Shown here: positions 45,468-53,084 of the stretch, one piece after another
Layout of the letters: each line of letters starts with the position of its first letter
How positions within the stretch are numbered: the stretch's first letter is position 1
Assembly (NCBI RefSeq): GCF_004006665.1
Contig: NZ_QOCL01000001.1
Span: 434,001-498,000 of the forward strand
Direction: 5' to 3'
Length of the DNA stretch: 64,000 bases
DNA from: Halobacteriovorax sp. HLS
GTDB taxonomy: Bacteria; Bdellovibrionota; Bacteriovoracia; Bacteriovoracales; Bacteriovoracaceae
Translations under genes and position numbers: made by a program
Notes under the pieces: model-generated
Seen by the model: the letters and a program-made list of their open reading frames with translations, nothing else
Database searches by the model: none
What the model was told of the DNA's origin: nothing

Positions 45468-46166
45468 TTATTCCAGATATTTTTTGATTAAGGCCTGAAG
45501 CTTAATTTTATTATTATACCCAGGAACTCGAACTATTAATTTTGAATTTTTATAAAGGACCATACTTGGATAGTGAATGTTTATGCCAAACTTTTCTAGC
45601 TTTCTTGAATTCATTTTCTCTAAGTATTCTTTGGGTAATTTATACTTTCCAATTATTTTCTTAGATATTTCTTCTAGTGAATTTAGGTCTGCAAGAACTT
45701 TTACAGGAACCCCAAGTTCACTTATATACTCTTGCAACTCTACTAGTTCATAAACTGACAAGCTCATATGTGCAGACCAGACAAGAATAATTCCTTTCTT
45801 ATTCTTCTTCATCAGCTTAGTCAGATCATCATCACTAAAACCGCTACCGATAAACTTTGACTTTAGAAGAACGACGCTACATTCAGGCATTGTAAAACTA
45901 AAACCAACTTCAACAGAAGAGTTATTCATTGTTACCAACGACTTATTGCCTTCAACTTGAAGCCTTACTTCTCCTCCTTCTTCTAATGGAGAACTAACAG
46001 TAGACTCAGAGGTCTTACTCCATTTCTCTGGAGTTCCAAAATTACCAACTGCTTCGAGGGTTTGATTAGTACAAGGAATCTTTGCCAAAAAATTATCTGA
46101 CTTAGAATAAGTATTTAAACTATATAGGCAAAGTAGGACGAGGTGTAACTTAACAAAGTAATTCAT
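45468..46166 (-). CDS. Secreted thioredoxin-like protein
   Basis: A 232-residue protein with a signal peptide and a thioredoxin-like fold in the second half (GIILVWSAHMSLSVYELVELQ, PVKVLADLNS, HYPSMVLYKNSKLIVRVPG). The usual CxxC active site is replaced by SAHMS, so it is not expected to do disulphide exchange; the alpha/beta order and the cis-Pro region (HYPS) remain. Cysteines elsewhere (about 32 and 96) are isolated. It precedes the cytochrome gene in the same operon. Confidence 0.7.
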   Translation of the reverse strand: MNYFVKLHLVLLCLYSLNTYSKSDNFLAKIPCTNQTLEAVGNFGTPEKWSKTSESTVSSPLEEGGEVRLQVEGNKSLVTMNNSSVEVGFSFTMPECSVVLLKSKFIGSGFSDDDLTKLMKKNKKGIILVWSAHMSLSVYELVELQEYISELGVPVKVLADLNSLEEISKKIIGKYKLPKEYLEKMNSRKLEKFGINIHYPSMVLYKNSKLIVRVPGYNNKIKLQALIKKYLE

Positions 46167-46216
46167 CTAATAACTTTATCTTAAACTACTCTATAAGTTA
46201 GCCCTAAATATTTTTC

Positions 46217-46537
46217 TTATAGTGCTCTACAGTTGGCACGATAGTAATTGACGGAAATGATCTCATTTAAGTTTTGAAGACTTAAACCTTCATTATCAAA
46301 AGATAATTTCAAAAAATCACCTCTTTCCGTTTTAAAAGAAATCCCCTCTCTATTTTCAGACAAAGAAGTAAGATAGATTATTTCGTGATTATACTCGATT
46401 AAAGCATCACCTGAATCTAGAACTGTGAGATTTAATCCCTTATCCAGAGATCTTGGATTTGAACACTTATATGTACGCTTAGTAGAAGCGCTAACTGGTA
46501 GACTTAATAATATTGTAAATAGTAATAATAATTTCAT
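46217..46537 (-). CDS. Small secreted hypothetical protein
   Basis: A 106-residue protein with a Sec signal peptide (cleavage near ASA) and a small beta-rich domain with two cysteines that may form a disulphide (TYKC and YRANC). ATG 46537 has GGAG 6 nt upstream; the frame extends to 46549 with no better start. Function unknown. Confidence 0.65.
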   Translation of the reverse strand: MKLLLLFTILLSLPVSASTKRTYKCSNPRSLDKGLNLTVLDSGDALIEYNHEIIYLTSLSENREGISFKTERGDFLKLSFDNEGLSLQNLNEIISVNYYRANCRAL

Positions 46538-46619
46538 AGCTTTCTCCAAAAAGATGGCGCTTTAAATCATTATTAAAAGAGTATGTATCGGTGTAGATAA
46601 ATTTTACAAACTTTTAGAT

Positions 46620-46647
46620 AAAAAAAGACCCGGCACTAGGCCGGGTC
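46620..46647 (-). terminator. Rho-independent terminator
   Basis: On the minus strand GACCCGGC and GCCGGGTC form an 8-bp GC-rich stem with a 5-nt loop and a run of T. It is about 75 nt after the stop of the 72-residue gene. Confidence 0.92.
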
Positions 46648-46722
46648 CATTAAATAGATGTCTACTCTTAAATTGAAAACAACTCCTATGTTTCCCCGCC
46701 CAAGGCTTAAGAGTGTCATCAA
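46648..46722 (-). other. 3' untranslated region with inverted repeat
   Basis: Between the 72-residue gene and its terminator, ACTCTTAA (46707-46714, minus) can pair with TTAAGAGT (46664-46671), enclosing a G-rich loop (GGGCGGGGAAAC). With the terminator this would be a two-stem RNA of about 95 nt, possibly a 3'-end-derived small RNA. Confidence 0.35.
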
Positions 46723-46941
46723 CTAGCTTTTTACAAACTCGATCGTTGACTCCAAATAAGTGGCCATTGATTTTCTGAGTAGGGACATTGAAACAGGTTC
46801 CTCGTCTATAAGAAGTTCTTTCTTAATAAACTCAACTGGAAATCCCGTCATTTCTGAAAGAGTCGAAAACGAAACCTTTTCATCCATACTGGAAGTTTGC
46901 GAATTCAATTCTGCCGTCTTGGCCAAATCTTGTTGTGACAC
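46723..46941 (-). CDS. Small hypothetical protein, HTH-like
   Basis: A 72-residue cytoplasmic protein. GTG 46941 is chosen since AAGGAG lies 6 nt upstream; an ATG at 46965 precedes that site and is therefore unlikely. The segment LSEMTGFPVEFIKKELLIDEE has the pattern of a helix-turn-helix, followed by a second helix. No family recognised, but a perfect ribosome-binding site and a strong terminator indicate a real, highly expressed gene. Confidence 0.65.
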   Translation of the reverse strand: MSQQDLAKTAELNSQTSSMDEKVSFSTLSEMTGFPVEFIKKELLIDEEPVSMSLLRKSMATYLESTIEFVKS

Positions 46942-46965
46942 TTTACACTCCTTTGTACCTATCAT

Positions 46966-47289
46966 CAGCTGCTATAACTTTAGGAAGATCTTATTCCTAA
47001 TATTAGTTATGCCTATCCATGCCGATGGCCTCATTTCTTATGGTGCATAAAAATGTTATCTAATCCTGTTTCAGAGTGTCAAATATTTGCATCATCTTAC
47101 AGCGAATTGTAAGACTTTATTAGATAAATAAAAAAGAACTAAAGTACTGATTTTAGAGGATTAAGAATAATTTTATCAACTATTTAATCTGGCTTTCTTA
47201 CAATGATTTGTTAATTGAAACTTTAAAATATCACGATCGGAATGTAGAACTTCGACAAAATGCTCTATTAATCAATAAGTAATACTAAT
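46966..47289. other. AT-rich intergenic region, no gene seen
   Basis: About 320 nt between the small HTH-like gene and the pabB stop, extremely AT-rich. It must hold the promoter of the small gene and the end of the pabB transcript, but no clear -35/-10 pair or hairpin with a T run is seen. Confidence 0.4.
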
Positions 47290-48453
47290 CTATGAGATAA
47301 GAATCTTTATAAAAGAATCTTTTTTCAAATGCATTTCTAAGAACTCATCTTCACAGTTACTCAATAATGTAATGCCTCCACCAGCACTATAATTAAGTTT
47401 TCTATTTTTAAGATCAACAACGGCCGTTCTGATATTAATGGAAGAGTTACACATTCTATTGGCCATTAGTATTGTACTTCCGCAGTACGCCCCTCTATTT
47501 CTCTTTTCTATGTCCTTAATTATTTGCATTACTTTAAGTTTTGGTGCCCCCGTTATACTCCCCCCAGGAAACATGGCGCGAACTACCTTTAAGAGATTAG
47601 CATCCTGAGAAAGCCTCGTGGTTATAAGGGAATACTGATGAATAATTTTAGGTACTAAAAGAGGTTCATTTTTTTTAACAACTCTAGAGGCGCTTAGTTC
47701 AATTCGAGTTAGATCATTTCTCAAAAGGTCAGTAATCATATTTAATTCGGCTTGGTCTTTATTAGACGATAGGAGTTTTTCCCAGTCTCTTTTCCAATTT
47801 TCTGTTCGAGGCAGGGTTCCTTTTATTGGCATTGACCAAATAACTGGTTCCGTACTTTCTACTCTTGAGTTAAATAAACATTCAGGCGAATTACTTAGTA
47901 GTAAAAGGTCTAATTCTTCAACAAAAGTGGCATGCGCATAAGGAGAGATATTTTCTCGTTTTGCCCAGAGCTTTGAACATATGTCATCTGCTGAATAATC
48001 TTCATTAATTGCAAACTCGAAATCATAAGTAAGGTTTACTTGATAACAGTCTCCATTTTTCAAATGTCGCTGAACTTTTTTAAAATCTTCTTTATACTTT
48101 CTTTTATGAACACCCTTTAAAGGTCTTAGGCTGATCTCTGTTGAAGAAGTGATCGGAGTCCACTTGTCTTGTCGCTCATACTCTAACTCTAAAACCAAGA
48201 GAGTATCATCTGAAGAAAATTCAAGATCATTAAATTCATATCCAGCTTCATAAAATAAATGAAAGATTCTCTTAGCTTCAAACTCTGTTGTCTGAAGCTT
48301 TATTGTCTCCAAATATTCTTTAAATTGATCAAACTTAAATGGGTGTGAAGCTCCCGTGAGAAGGTCAATATAATGATTGAGATAATAGGCCTTAGCCTTT
48401 AAAGGTTTTGAATAACGAGTAAATTTCTCACCATCCCAAAAAGTTGACCACAT
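47290..48453 (-). CDS. pabB: Aminodeoxychorismate synthase component I (PabB)
   Basis: A 387-residue chorismate-binding enzyme that makes 4-amino-4-deoxychorismate for folate. The active-site segment MPIKGTLPRT contains the PIKGT lysine that marks PabB, as opposed to PIAGT of anthranilate synthase. Also seen are YQVNLTYDFEF, FPGGSITGAPK and a C-terminal YSAGGGITL. Shorter than E. coli PabB (453) because the N-terminal region is reduced. It starts 6 nt after the dnaB stop. Confidence 0.9.
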   Translation of the reverse strand: MWSTFWDGEKFTRYSKPLKAKAYYLNHYIDLLTGASHPFKFDQFKEYLETIKLQTTEFEAKRIFHLFYEAGYEFNDLEFSSDDTLLVLELEYERQDKWTPITSSTEISLRPLKGVHKRKYKEDFKKVQRHLKNGDCYQVNLTYDFEFAINEDYSADDICSKLWAKRENISPYAHATFVEELDLLLLSNSPECLFNSRVESTEPVIWSMPIKGTLPRTENWKRDWEKLLSSNKDQAELNMITDLLRNDLTRIELSASRVVKKNEPLLVPKIIHQYSLITTRLSQDANLLKVVRAMFPGGSITGAPKLKVMQIIKDIEKRNRGAYCGSTILMANRMCNSSINIRTAVVDLKNRKLNYSAGGGITLLSNCEDEFLEMHLKKDSFIKILIS

Positions 48454-48459
48454 AGTAAA

Positions 48460-49800
48460 CTAGTTATCATCAGTAGAAAAAGCAGGATTCTCGAAACTAG
48501 TATAAGGACCTACCCAAGATAATTTGGCCGTCCCTGTTTCACCAGCACGGTTTTTACCAACTATAATCTCAGCTATTCCAGGCTCTTTTGTATCAGGGTT
48601 ATAATATTCATCTCTATAAACGAACATAATAATATCAGCATCCTGCTCAATTGCACCAGATTCCCTTAAGTCAGAAGTCATCGGACGTTTATTAGGTCTT
48701 GCCTCAACACCACGGTTAAGCTGGGAAAGTGCAATCACTGGACAACCAAGTTCCTTTGCCATGGACTTTAGACCCCTAGACATTTCAGAGATCTGCTGTT
48801 CTCTAGGAAGGTTTTTAGTACTAGCACTCATTAACTGAAGGTAATCAATTATTATTAAACCAATACCGGACTCAGTCTTAATTTTACGACACTGAGACTG
48901 AATATCTAAGATAGTTGAATCACCAGAATCATTTATATAGATCGGATATTGTGAAAGTTCTTGAACCGCTTTACCAATACTTCTAAGGTCAGTATCTAAG
49001 AAGTTCTTTTGCCTAATTCTCTTAGAGTCTACTTTTGCTTTTTGAGAAAGAAGACGCATTGAAAGTTCGTTAGATAACATCTCCAGAGAGAAAATTGCCA
49101 CAGGTAGACCAGAGGCGGCACAAGCATTTTGTGCGAAGTTAAGGGCCAAAGCCGTTTTCCCCATAGCAGGACGAGCAGCAAGTACAATGAGCTGGCCAGG
49201 TTGGAGACCTAATAACATCTCATCAACTTTAGGATACCCTGTAGTCAGTCCATGAATCTCTCCTGGCTTTCTAGAAGTATCTTCAAGCTCTTTTAGATTA
49301 AGTTTGAGGCAGGAGTTTAGTTTCTGCATCTTTCCAGACTTGGCCTCATTAGTTAATTTAAAAAAACTAGACTCTACTTCTTGAATAAAGTCTTCAGGCT
49401 TACCACCGAAGTCATAACCCATGGCCGCGACTCTCTCCGCAGTCCGGACAACCTCGCGCATACTGGATTTATCTTTAACAACCTTAGCGTAATGATAAAT
49501 ATTTGCGGCAGAGGCTTGATCTTCTACAATTCCCATAACGGAAGCTTGACCACCTACTTCTTCAATTTTACCTAGTTCGGTTAATTTAGAGCAAACAGTA
49601 ATGAGATCAATTGGTTGGCTACTATTATTTAAGTCAGTAATGGCTTCATAGATTACGCCATATTGAGGATGATAGAAGTCCTCTCTCTTTAGTTTTAAAT
49701 CACTCATTTCATCAAAAGAATTACCATCCATAATTAGACAACCAAGTAATGATTTTTCTGCTAATAGATCGTGTGGAAGTTGCTTGAGATTTCTCTCCAT
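48460..49800 (-). CDS. dnaB: Replicative DNA helicase DnaB
   Basis: A 446-residue hexameric helicase. The N-terminal primase-interaction domain (HDLLAEKSLLGCLIMDG) is followed by a linker and the RecA-like domain with Walker A (AARPAMGKTALAL), Walker B (IIIDYLQLM) and the H4-like QISEMSRGLK segment. AGGAG precedes ATG 49800; an earlier in-frame start at 49839 lies within a terminator hairpin region. Lies after rplI in the rpsF-rplI-dnaB order common in bacteria. Confidence 0.96.
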   Translation of the reverse strand: MERNLKQLPHDLLAEKSLLGCLIMDGNSFDEMSDLKLKREDFYHPQYGVIYEAITDLNNSSQPIDLITVCSKLTELGKIEEVGGQASVMGIVEDQASAANIYHYAKVVKDKSSMREVVRTAERVAAMGYDFGGKPEDFIQEVESSFFKLTNEAKSGKMQKLNSCLKLNLKELEDTSRKPGEIHGLTTGYPKVDEMLLGLQPGQLIVLAARPAMGKTALALNFAQNACAASGLPVAIFSLEMLSNELSMRLLSQKAKVDSKRIRQKNFLDTDLRSIGKAVQELSQYPIYINDSGDSTILDIQSQCRKIKTESGIGLIIIDYLQLMSASTKNLPREQQISEMSRGLKSMAKELGCPVIALSQLNRGVEARPNKRPMTSDLRESGAIEQDADIIMFVYRDEYYNPDTKEPGIAEIIVGKNRAGETGTAKLSWVGPYTSFENPAFSTDDN

Positions 49801-49834
49801 AACTTTCTCCTGAATAATTTGAGGGGGATTTAAA

Positions 49835-49861
49835 AACAAGGCCTAGAGCAAGCTCTAGGCC
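49835..49861 (-). terminator. Hairpin between rplI and dnaB
   Basis: On the minus strand GGCCTAGAG and CTCTAGGCC form a 9-bp stem with loop CTTG, followed by TTGTTTTT. It may partly end the ribosomal-protein transcript before dnaB. Confidence 0.75.
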
Positions 49862-49877
49862 CAAACAATAAGATCAA

Positions 49878-50492
49878 TTATGATCTTAAAATTCTGTTAG
49901 CTTCTTCTTTAAGTTTTTCTTCTTCAGTAAGCTCTTTTACTTCTTCAGTTTCAACTTCAACAGTCTCACCGTTAGCAGCAGCTTCTGCAGCAGCAGCTTT
50001 CTTTCTTTCAGCATCTTCGTGCTTCTTTTTCATCTCTTCTGCTTGAACAGGATCGATTACAACATTTACTTTGAAAGAAGCTTCAACACCATCAACAAGT
50101 TTAGCAACAACATCAAATGTTCCTAAAGCTTTGATTGGAGCAGATACAGAAATCATTCTCTTCTCAAGAGAGATCTCTTCTTTTGCAAATTCTTTAGCGA
50201 TTTCTAAGTTAGAAACAGCACCAAAAAGTTTACCTGAACCAGCAACTTTTCTTACGAATTCGATTGTTCTACCTTCAATTTTCTTTGCAATTACAGATGC
50301 TGCAGCTTTTTCTTCAGCGATCTTCTTAGCAAGAACTTTTTGGTGGTGGTTTAATTGTTTTGTATTTGCATCATCAGCAAGTACTGCAAATTTACCTGGG
50401 ATAAGGTAGTTTCTAGCATAACCGCTAGATACGTTAACGATTTCCCCGATATTTCCAAGAGTATTTACTCTCTCAGTTAAGATAACTTTCAT
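49878..50492 (-). CDS. rplI: Ribosomal protein L9
   Basis: Residues 1-150 are canonical L9: MKVILTERVNTLGNIGEIVN, GYARNYLIPG, the long helix, and a C-terminal rRNA-binding domain (IKALGTFDVVAKL). Residues about 150-204 form an extra highly charged Lys/Glu/Ala tail (EEKLKEEANRILRS) absent from most L9 proteins. It overlaps the upstream DUF2232 gene by 4 nt. Confidence 0.95.
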   Translation of the reverse strand: MKVILTERVNTLGNIGEIVNVSSGYARNYLIPGKFAVLADDANTKQLNHHQKVLAKKIAEEKAAASVIAKKIEGRTIEFVRKVAGSGKLFGAVSNLEIAKEFAKEEISLEKRMISVSAPIKALGTFDVVAKLVDGVEASFKVNVVIDPVQAEEMKKKHEDAERKKAAAAEAAANGETVEVETEEVKELTEEEKLKEEANRILRS

Positions 50493-51538
50493 ATTATATC
50501 TCCTTCATTATTATTTTTTTTTTGTAAGAACTTTCTAAAATTCACCCATAAGTCTAACACTCCCAACAGAGCAAGAACTTGATATCCTGCAAAGATTGAA
50601 AAGATGACTATAAAGCTTCTAAAGAATCCGAAAATTCTAAATTTATCAAGCGCGTCCGAGACGATTCCAAAACCTTGAAAAAAGTAAAAGATAGCTAATG
50701 CATAAACAACATTCCACCCAACTAAAGTAAGAAGCTCACTCTTTAAAACATAAGTTCCAAGAGGAATGAACGCCATGGCTAAAATTAGTATGAATATAAA
50801 TTGTTCAGGCACTTTAAAGCGCACAAAATCCTTCATTGTAAAAGGATAATCATGAATTGATTTCCAAATACGTGAGTTTCTCATAAGCATGAATTGTGAC
50901 ATCCACAGAATAAAGAAAACTCCAACAAAGGCCCCTCCAATTGAAAGCTCTAAAATTCTAGTCGCGATCTCTTTAGGGTACTTAATTATATAGGCCCAAT
51001 CATCGGCTTGAGCACCGCCAGTTGCCATAATTTCATTATAGCTAGGACTTGATTTTATAGTTTGTCCAATTACTTGAACTTGCTCTGTAACCAGATCAAT
51101 TGCAGATTTTTCACTGACAATTAAAATCCCACCTACAATAAGTGATATTAATGTAAAAATAAAAAAGCCGTTCTTTATAAGACCTATAACAGGGTTTACT
51201 TTTTTCCAAACTACATTAGCCGTTAAATAGGCCATTAATGCTAGAACATTAAAGCCAACTCCTAAACTTTGAAAGCCTGCTAAACTTGGAATTGCAATAG
51301 ATATCGCAAGAATAATTGCCCCAATTGATAGAGTCATTATCCAAGTCTTCTTCGCTCCATAGAGTAGAAAAGCTGTAGAAAGTGGAACAAGTGCAAACAC
51401 ACATAATGGTCCTAAAGAAGATAATATCAAAGAAACGACACCTAAGAAGATGAGCTTCCCATTAGTTAAATCACCAATTACCTTCTCCTTCGAGTTGGTA
51501 GATGTTTTAACGTATGTATTATCTTGGTCAGAATTCAT
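50489..51538 (-). CDS. DUF2232 (YybS-like) membrane protein
   Basis: A 349-residue protein with about eight membrane segments, of the DUF2232 family. Its place between rpsF/rpsR and rplI is the usual position of DUF2232 genes. Segments supporting this are GFNVLALMAYLTANVVWK and FYFFQGFGIVSDALDKF. The function is unknown. It follows the S6-S18 gene by 18 nt and overlaps rplI by 4 nt. Confidence 0.8.
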   Translation of the reverse strand: MNSDQDNTYVKTSTNSKEKVIGDLTNGKLIFLGVVSLILSSLGPLCVFALVPLSTAFLLYGAKKTWIMTLSIGAIILAISIAIPSLAGFQSLGVGFNVLALMAYLTANVVWKKVNPVIGLIKNGFFIFTLISLIVGGILIVSEKSAIDLVTEQVQVIGQTIKSSPSYNEIMATGGAQADDWAYIIKYPKEIATRILELSIGGAFVGVFFILWMSQFMLMRNSRIWKSIHDYPFTMKDFVRFKVPEQFIFILILAMAFIPLGTYVLKSELLTLVGWNVVYALAIFYFFQGFGIVSDALDKFRIFGFFRSFIVIFSIFAGYQVLALLGVLDLWVNFRKFLQKKNNNEGDII

Positions 51539-51556
51539 TTTTACTTAAAACCCTAA

Positions 51557-52180
51557 TTATTCAGCAAAAGTATTAGTAATGTGACTAACTAGACCCATGT
51601 TTCTCGCTCTTTTAATAGCAGCGTCAGCAAGTCTATGACTCTTACGACTGATACCTGAAACACGGCCTGGATTGATCTTACCAAATTCATTGATTAACCA
51701 ACCGTAAGTCTTAGGATCTTTCCAATCTGGAGTTATACAGTTTGCAGCAAACCAACATGCTTTTCTTCTTGCAAATCTCTTCTTATCTTTTTCAAGATCT
51801 TTATCTGCATCACCGTCATCAACGATTGATCCATTAAATTTCTTAGAAAATGGAGACTTAAAAGTTTTAGCGAATTTTTCACCTTCTTCTTTAGTGTCGC
51901 CAACTTTTACGAAAATTTTCTTAAGGATAAGTTCGTTGTTCTTTAGACGTCTTTCAATTTCTTTAAGAGCGTCACCGTTTCCAGAAACAACTAGGTAAAG
52001 ATAGTGACCTGTCTTAATACCGTTTGAAGTGGCTTGAGCAAAGTGCTTGTTACCCCAATCATCAGTTAATAAAACTTCACCTTTAAATTCTGAAACTACT
52101 TCAGCAACCATTGTATTAACTGCTGCTCTTTGTTCTTCTGTAGCTTCCGTCTTAGCCACGATGGCCAATTCATAAATCAT
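51557..52180 (-). CDS. Ribosomal proteins S6 and S18 fused in one ORF
   Basis: A single 207-residue frame encodes both partners of the S6:S18 dimer of the 30S platform. Residues 1-96 are S6 (YELAIVAKTEATEEQ, DDWGNKHFAQA, GHYLYLVV, NNELILKKIFVKV). Residues 97-137 are a Lys/Asp-rich linker. Residues 138-205 are S18: RRKACWFAANC, WLINEFGKINPGRVSG, and the conserved AIKRARNMGLV. No stop or start codon with a ribosome-binding site separates them. GGGAGG is 5 nt before the ATG. The usual independent rpsR gene is not in the operon. Confidence 0.93.
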   Translation of the reverse strand: MIYELAIVAKTEATEEQRAAVNTMVAEVVSEFKGEVLLTDDWGNKHFAQATSNGIKTGHYLYLVVSGNGDALKEIERRLKNNELILKKIFVKVGDTKEEGEKFAKTFKSPFSKKFNGSIVDDGDADKDLEKDKKRFARRKACWFAANCITPDWKDPKTYGWLINEFGKINPGRVSGISRKSHRLADAAIKRARNMGLVSHITNTFAE

Positions 52181-52185
52181 GTAAA

Positions 52186-52225
52186 CCTCCCGGACAATTT
52201 ATGGCCCTAACCCGGCGGTTAGAGC
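52186..52225 (-). promoter_or_regulatory. Hairpin and RBS in the S6-S18 leader
   Basis: On the minus strand GCTCTAACC and GGTTAGGGC form a 9-bp stem (one G-U) with loop GCCG, 12 nt before the GGGAGG site. Known S6:S18 leader motifs are stem-loops with a CCG element that bind the protein pair for autoregulation; this hairpin has CCG in the loop. Confidence 0.45.
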
Positions 52226-52249
52226 GAGATTCTTCTTAAATGTTCGCAC

Positions 52250-52278
52250 AAGATAGCAAAAATGAAGTAAAAGGTAAA
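52250..52278 (-). promoter_or_regulatory. Promoter of the S6-S18 operon
   Basis: On the minus strand TTTACC (-35), a 17-bp spacer and TATCTT (-10) with an upstream TG (extended -10). It predicts a leader of about 60 nt. Confidence 0.65.
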
Positions 52279-52352
52279 CGGATATGGAAGATTATTGACG
52301 CATAATAACTACCTGTAATTACTGTGTTATCAATAATAAAGAACATGAGTGA

Positions 52353-52955
52353 TCACATTAGCGCAAGATATTGAATTTTTTCGTTAATATCATCAATTTC
52401 TAAGACCTTCTGCTTTGTGTCAGGACAGGCTATCAAAAGCTCAACATAGAGACCGACTATCCTACAAGGTTCATTAAGGTGGCCCAGCAAAACATCTTTT
52501 TGCCCCTGCATTTTGACATTTGAACAAATCCATTTCTCAAGACAGGTCGATAATCTTCTCATCAATAAAACATTTTCACATTCTAGTTTTTGAACTTCAT
52601 TTATAATTTCATATTCAGCGGTGAGATAAGGCTTATCATTGGTAACAATCTTAGTTATGCGGGCCTTTCCTTCCCCAGGAAGCATGATGACCATACTTCC
52701 GTCATCACTTTTTTGAATCAATCGAGGTAAACCAAAGCCAGCAACCGGCTTAATACAGCTAAAGATCTCATGCTCAATTGAAATATCTCCAGGTTCAAGT
52801 TCACTTTTACCGTAAACGAGAGCAACCGGAGTCTCTGTTTGAATTGAATCTTCAATCATTTTTAAATAGCGGGGCTCAAAAATATTTAGCGGCCTTTGAA
52901 TCCCGGTCTGAAGAGAAATCTTAGTTAATGGAAATAGGTTCACAGTCTTTTTCAT
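52353..52955 (-). CDS. Lon N-terminal (LAN) domain protein
   Basis: A 200-residue protein with only the Lon substrate-recognition domain: NLFPLTKI, RPLNIFEPRYLKMIEDS (the typical L.IFEPRY.M), a central barrel and a helical C-terminus (QKDVLLGHLNEPCRIVGLYVELL). It has no AAA+ or protease domain. Family members are stand-alone; function unclear. It is next to the S6-S18 operon but on its own transcript. Confidence 0.85.
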   Translation of the reverse strand: MKKTVNLFPLTKISLQTGIQRPLNIFEPRYLKMIEDSIQTETPVALVYGKSELEPGDISIEHEIFSCIKPVAGFGLPRLIQKSDDGSMVIMLPGEGKARITKIVTNDKPYLTAEYEIINEVQKLECENVLLMRRLSTCLEKWICSNVKMQGQKDVLLGHLNEPCRIVGLYVELLIACPDTKQKVLEIDDINEKIQYLALM

Positions 52956-53072
52956 AAACAGATAGTAAACCCAAGGACAGAACTGAGCAATAGAGTCTAA
53001 CGAATTAATCGCTTGAACAAAATCTTAAGAATAATTAAAGCTGGCCATACAATAATTGATATTTTTTTAAGC

Positions 53073-53078
53073 TATAAT
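53073..53078 (+). promoter_or_regulatory. -10 box next to start codon (candidate leaderless)
   Basis: TATAAT ends 6 nt before the ATG of the CheD-CheR gene; no Shine-Dalgarno and no matched -35 at 16-18 bp. Confidence 0.45.
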
Positions 53079-53084
53079 ACCTAA

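Noticed and set aside
45468-46166. Disulphide isomerase or thioredoxin reductase activity
   Set aside because: The position of CxxC is occupied by SAHMS, so redox chemistry of the normal kind is not supported.
50071-50409. 112-codon plus-strand frame inside rplI
   Set aside because: Antisense of a conserved ribosomal protein; no independent evidence.
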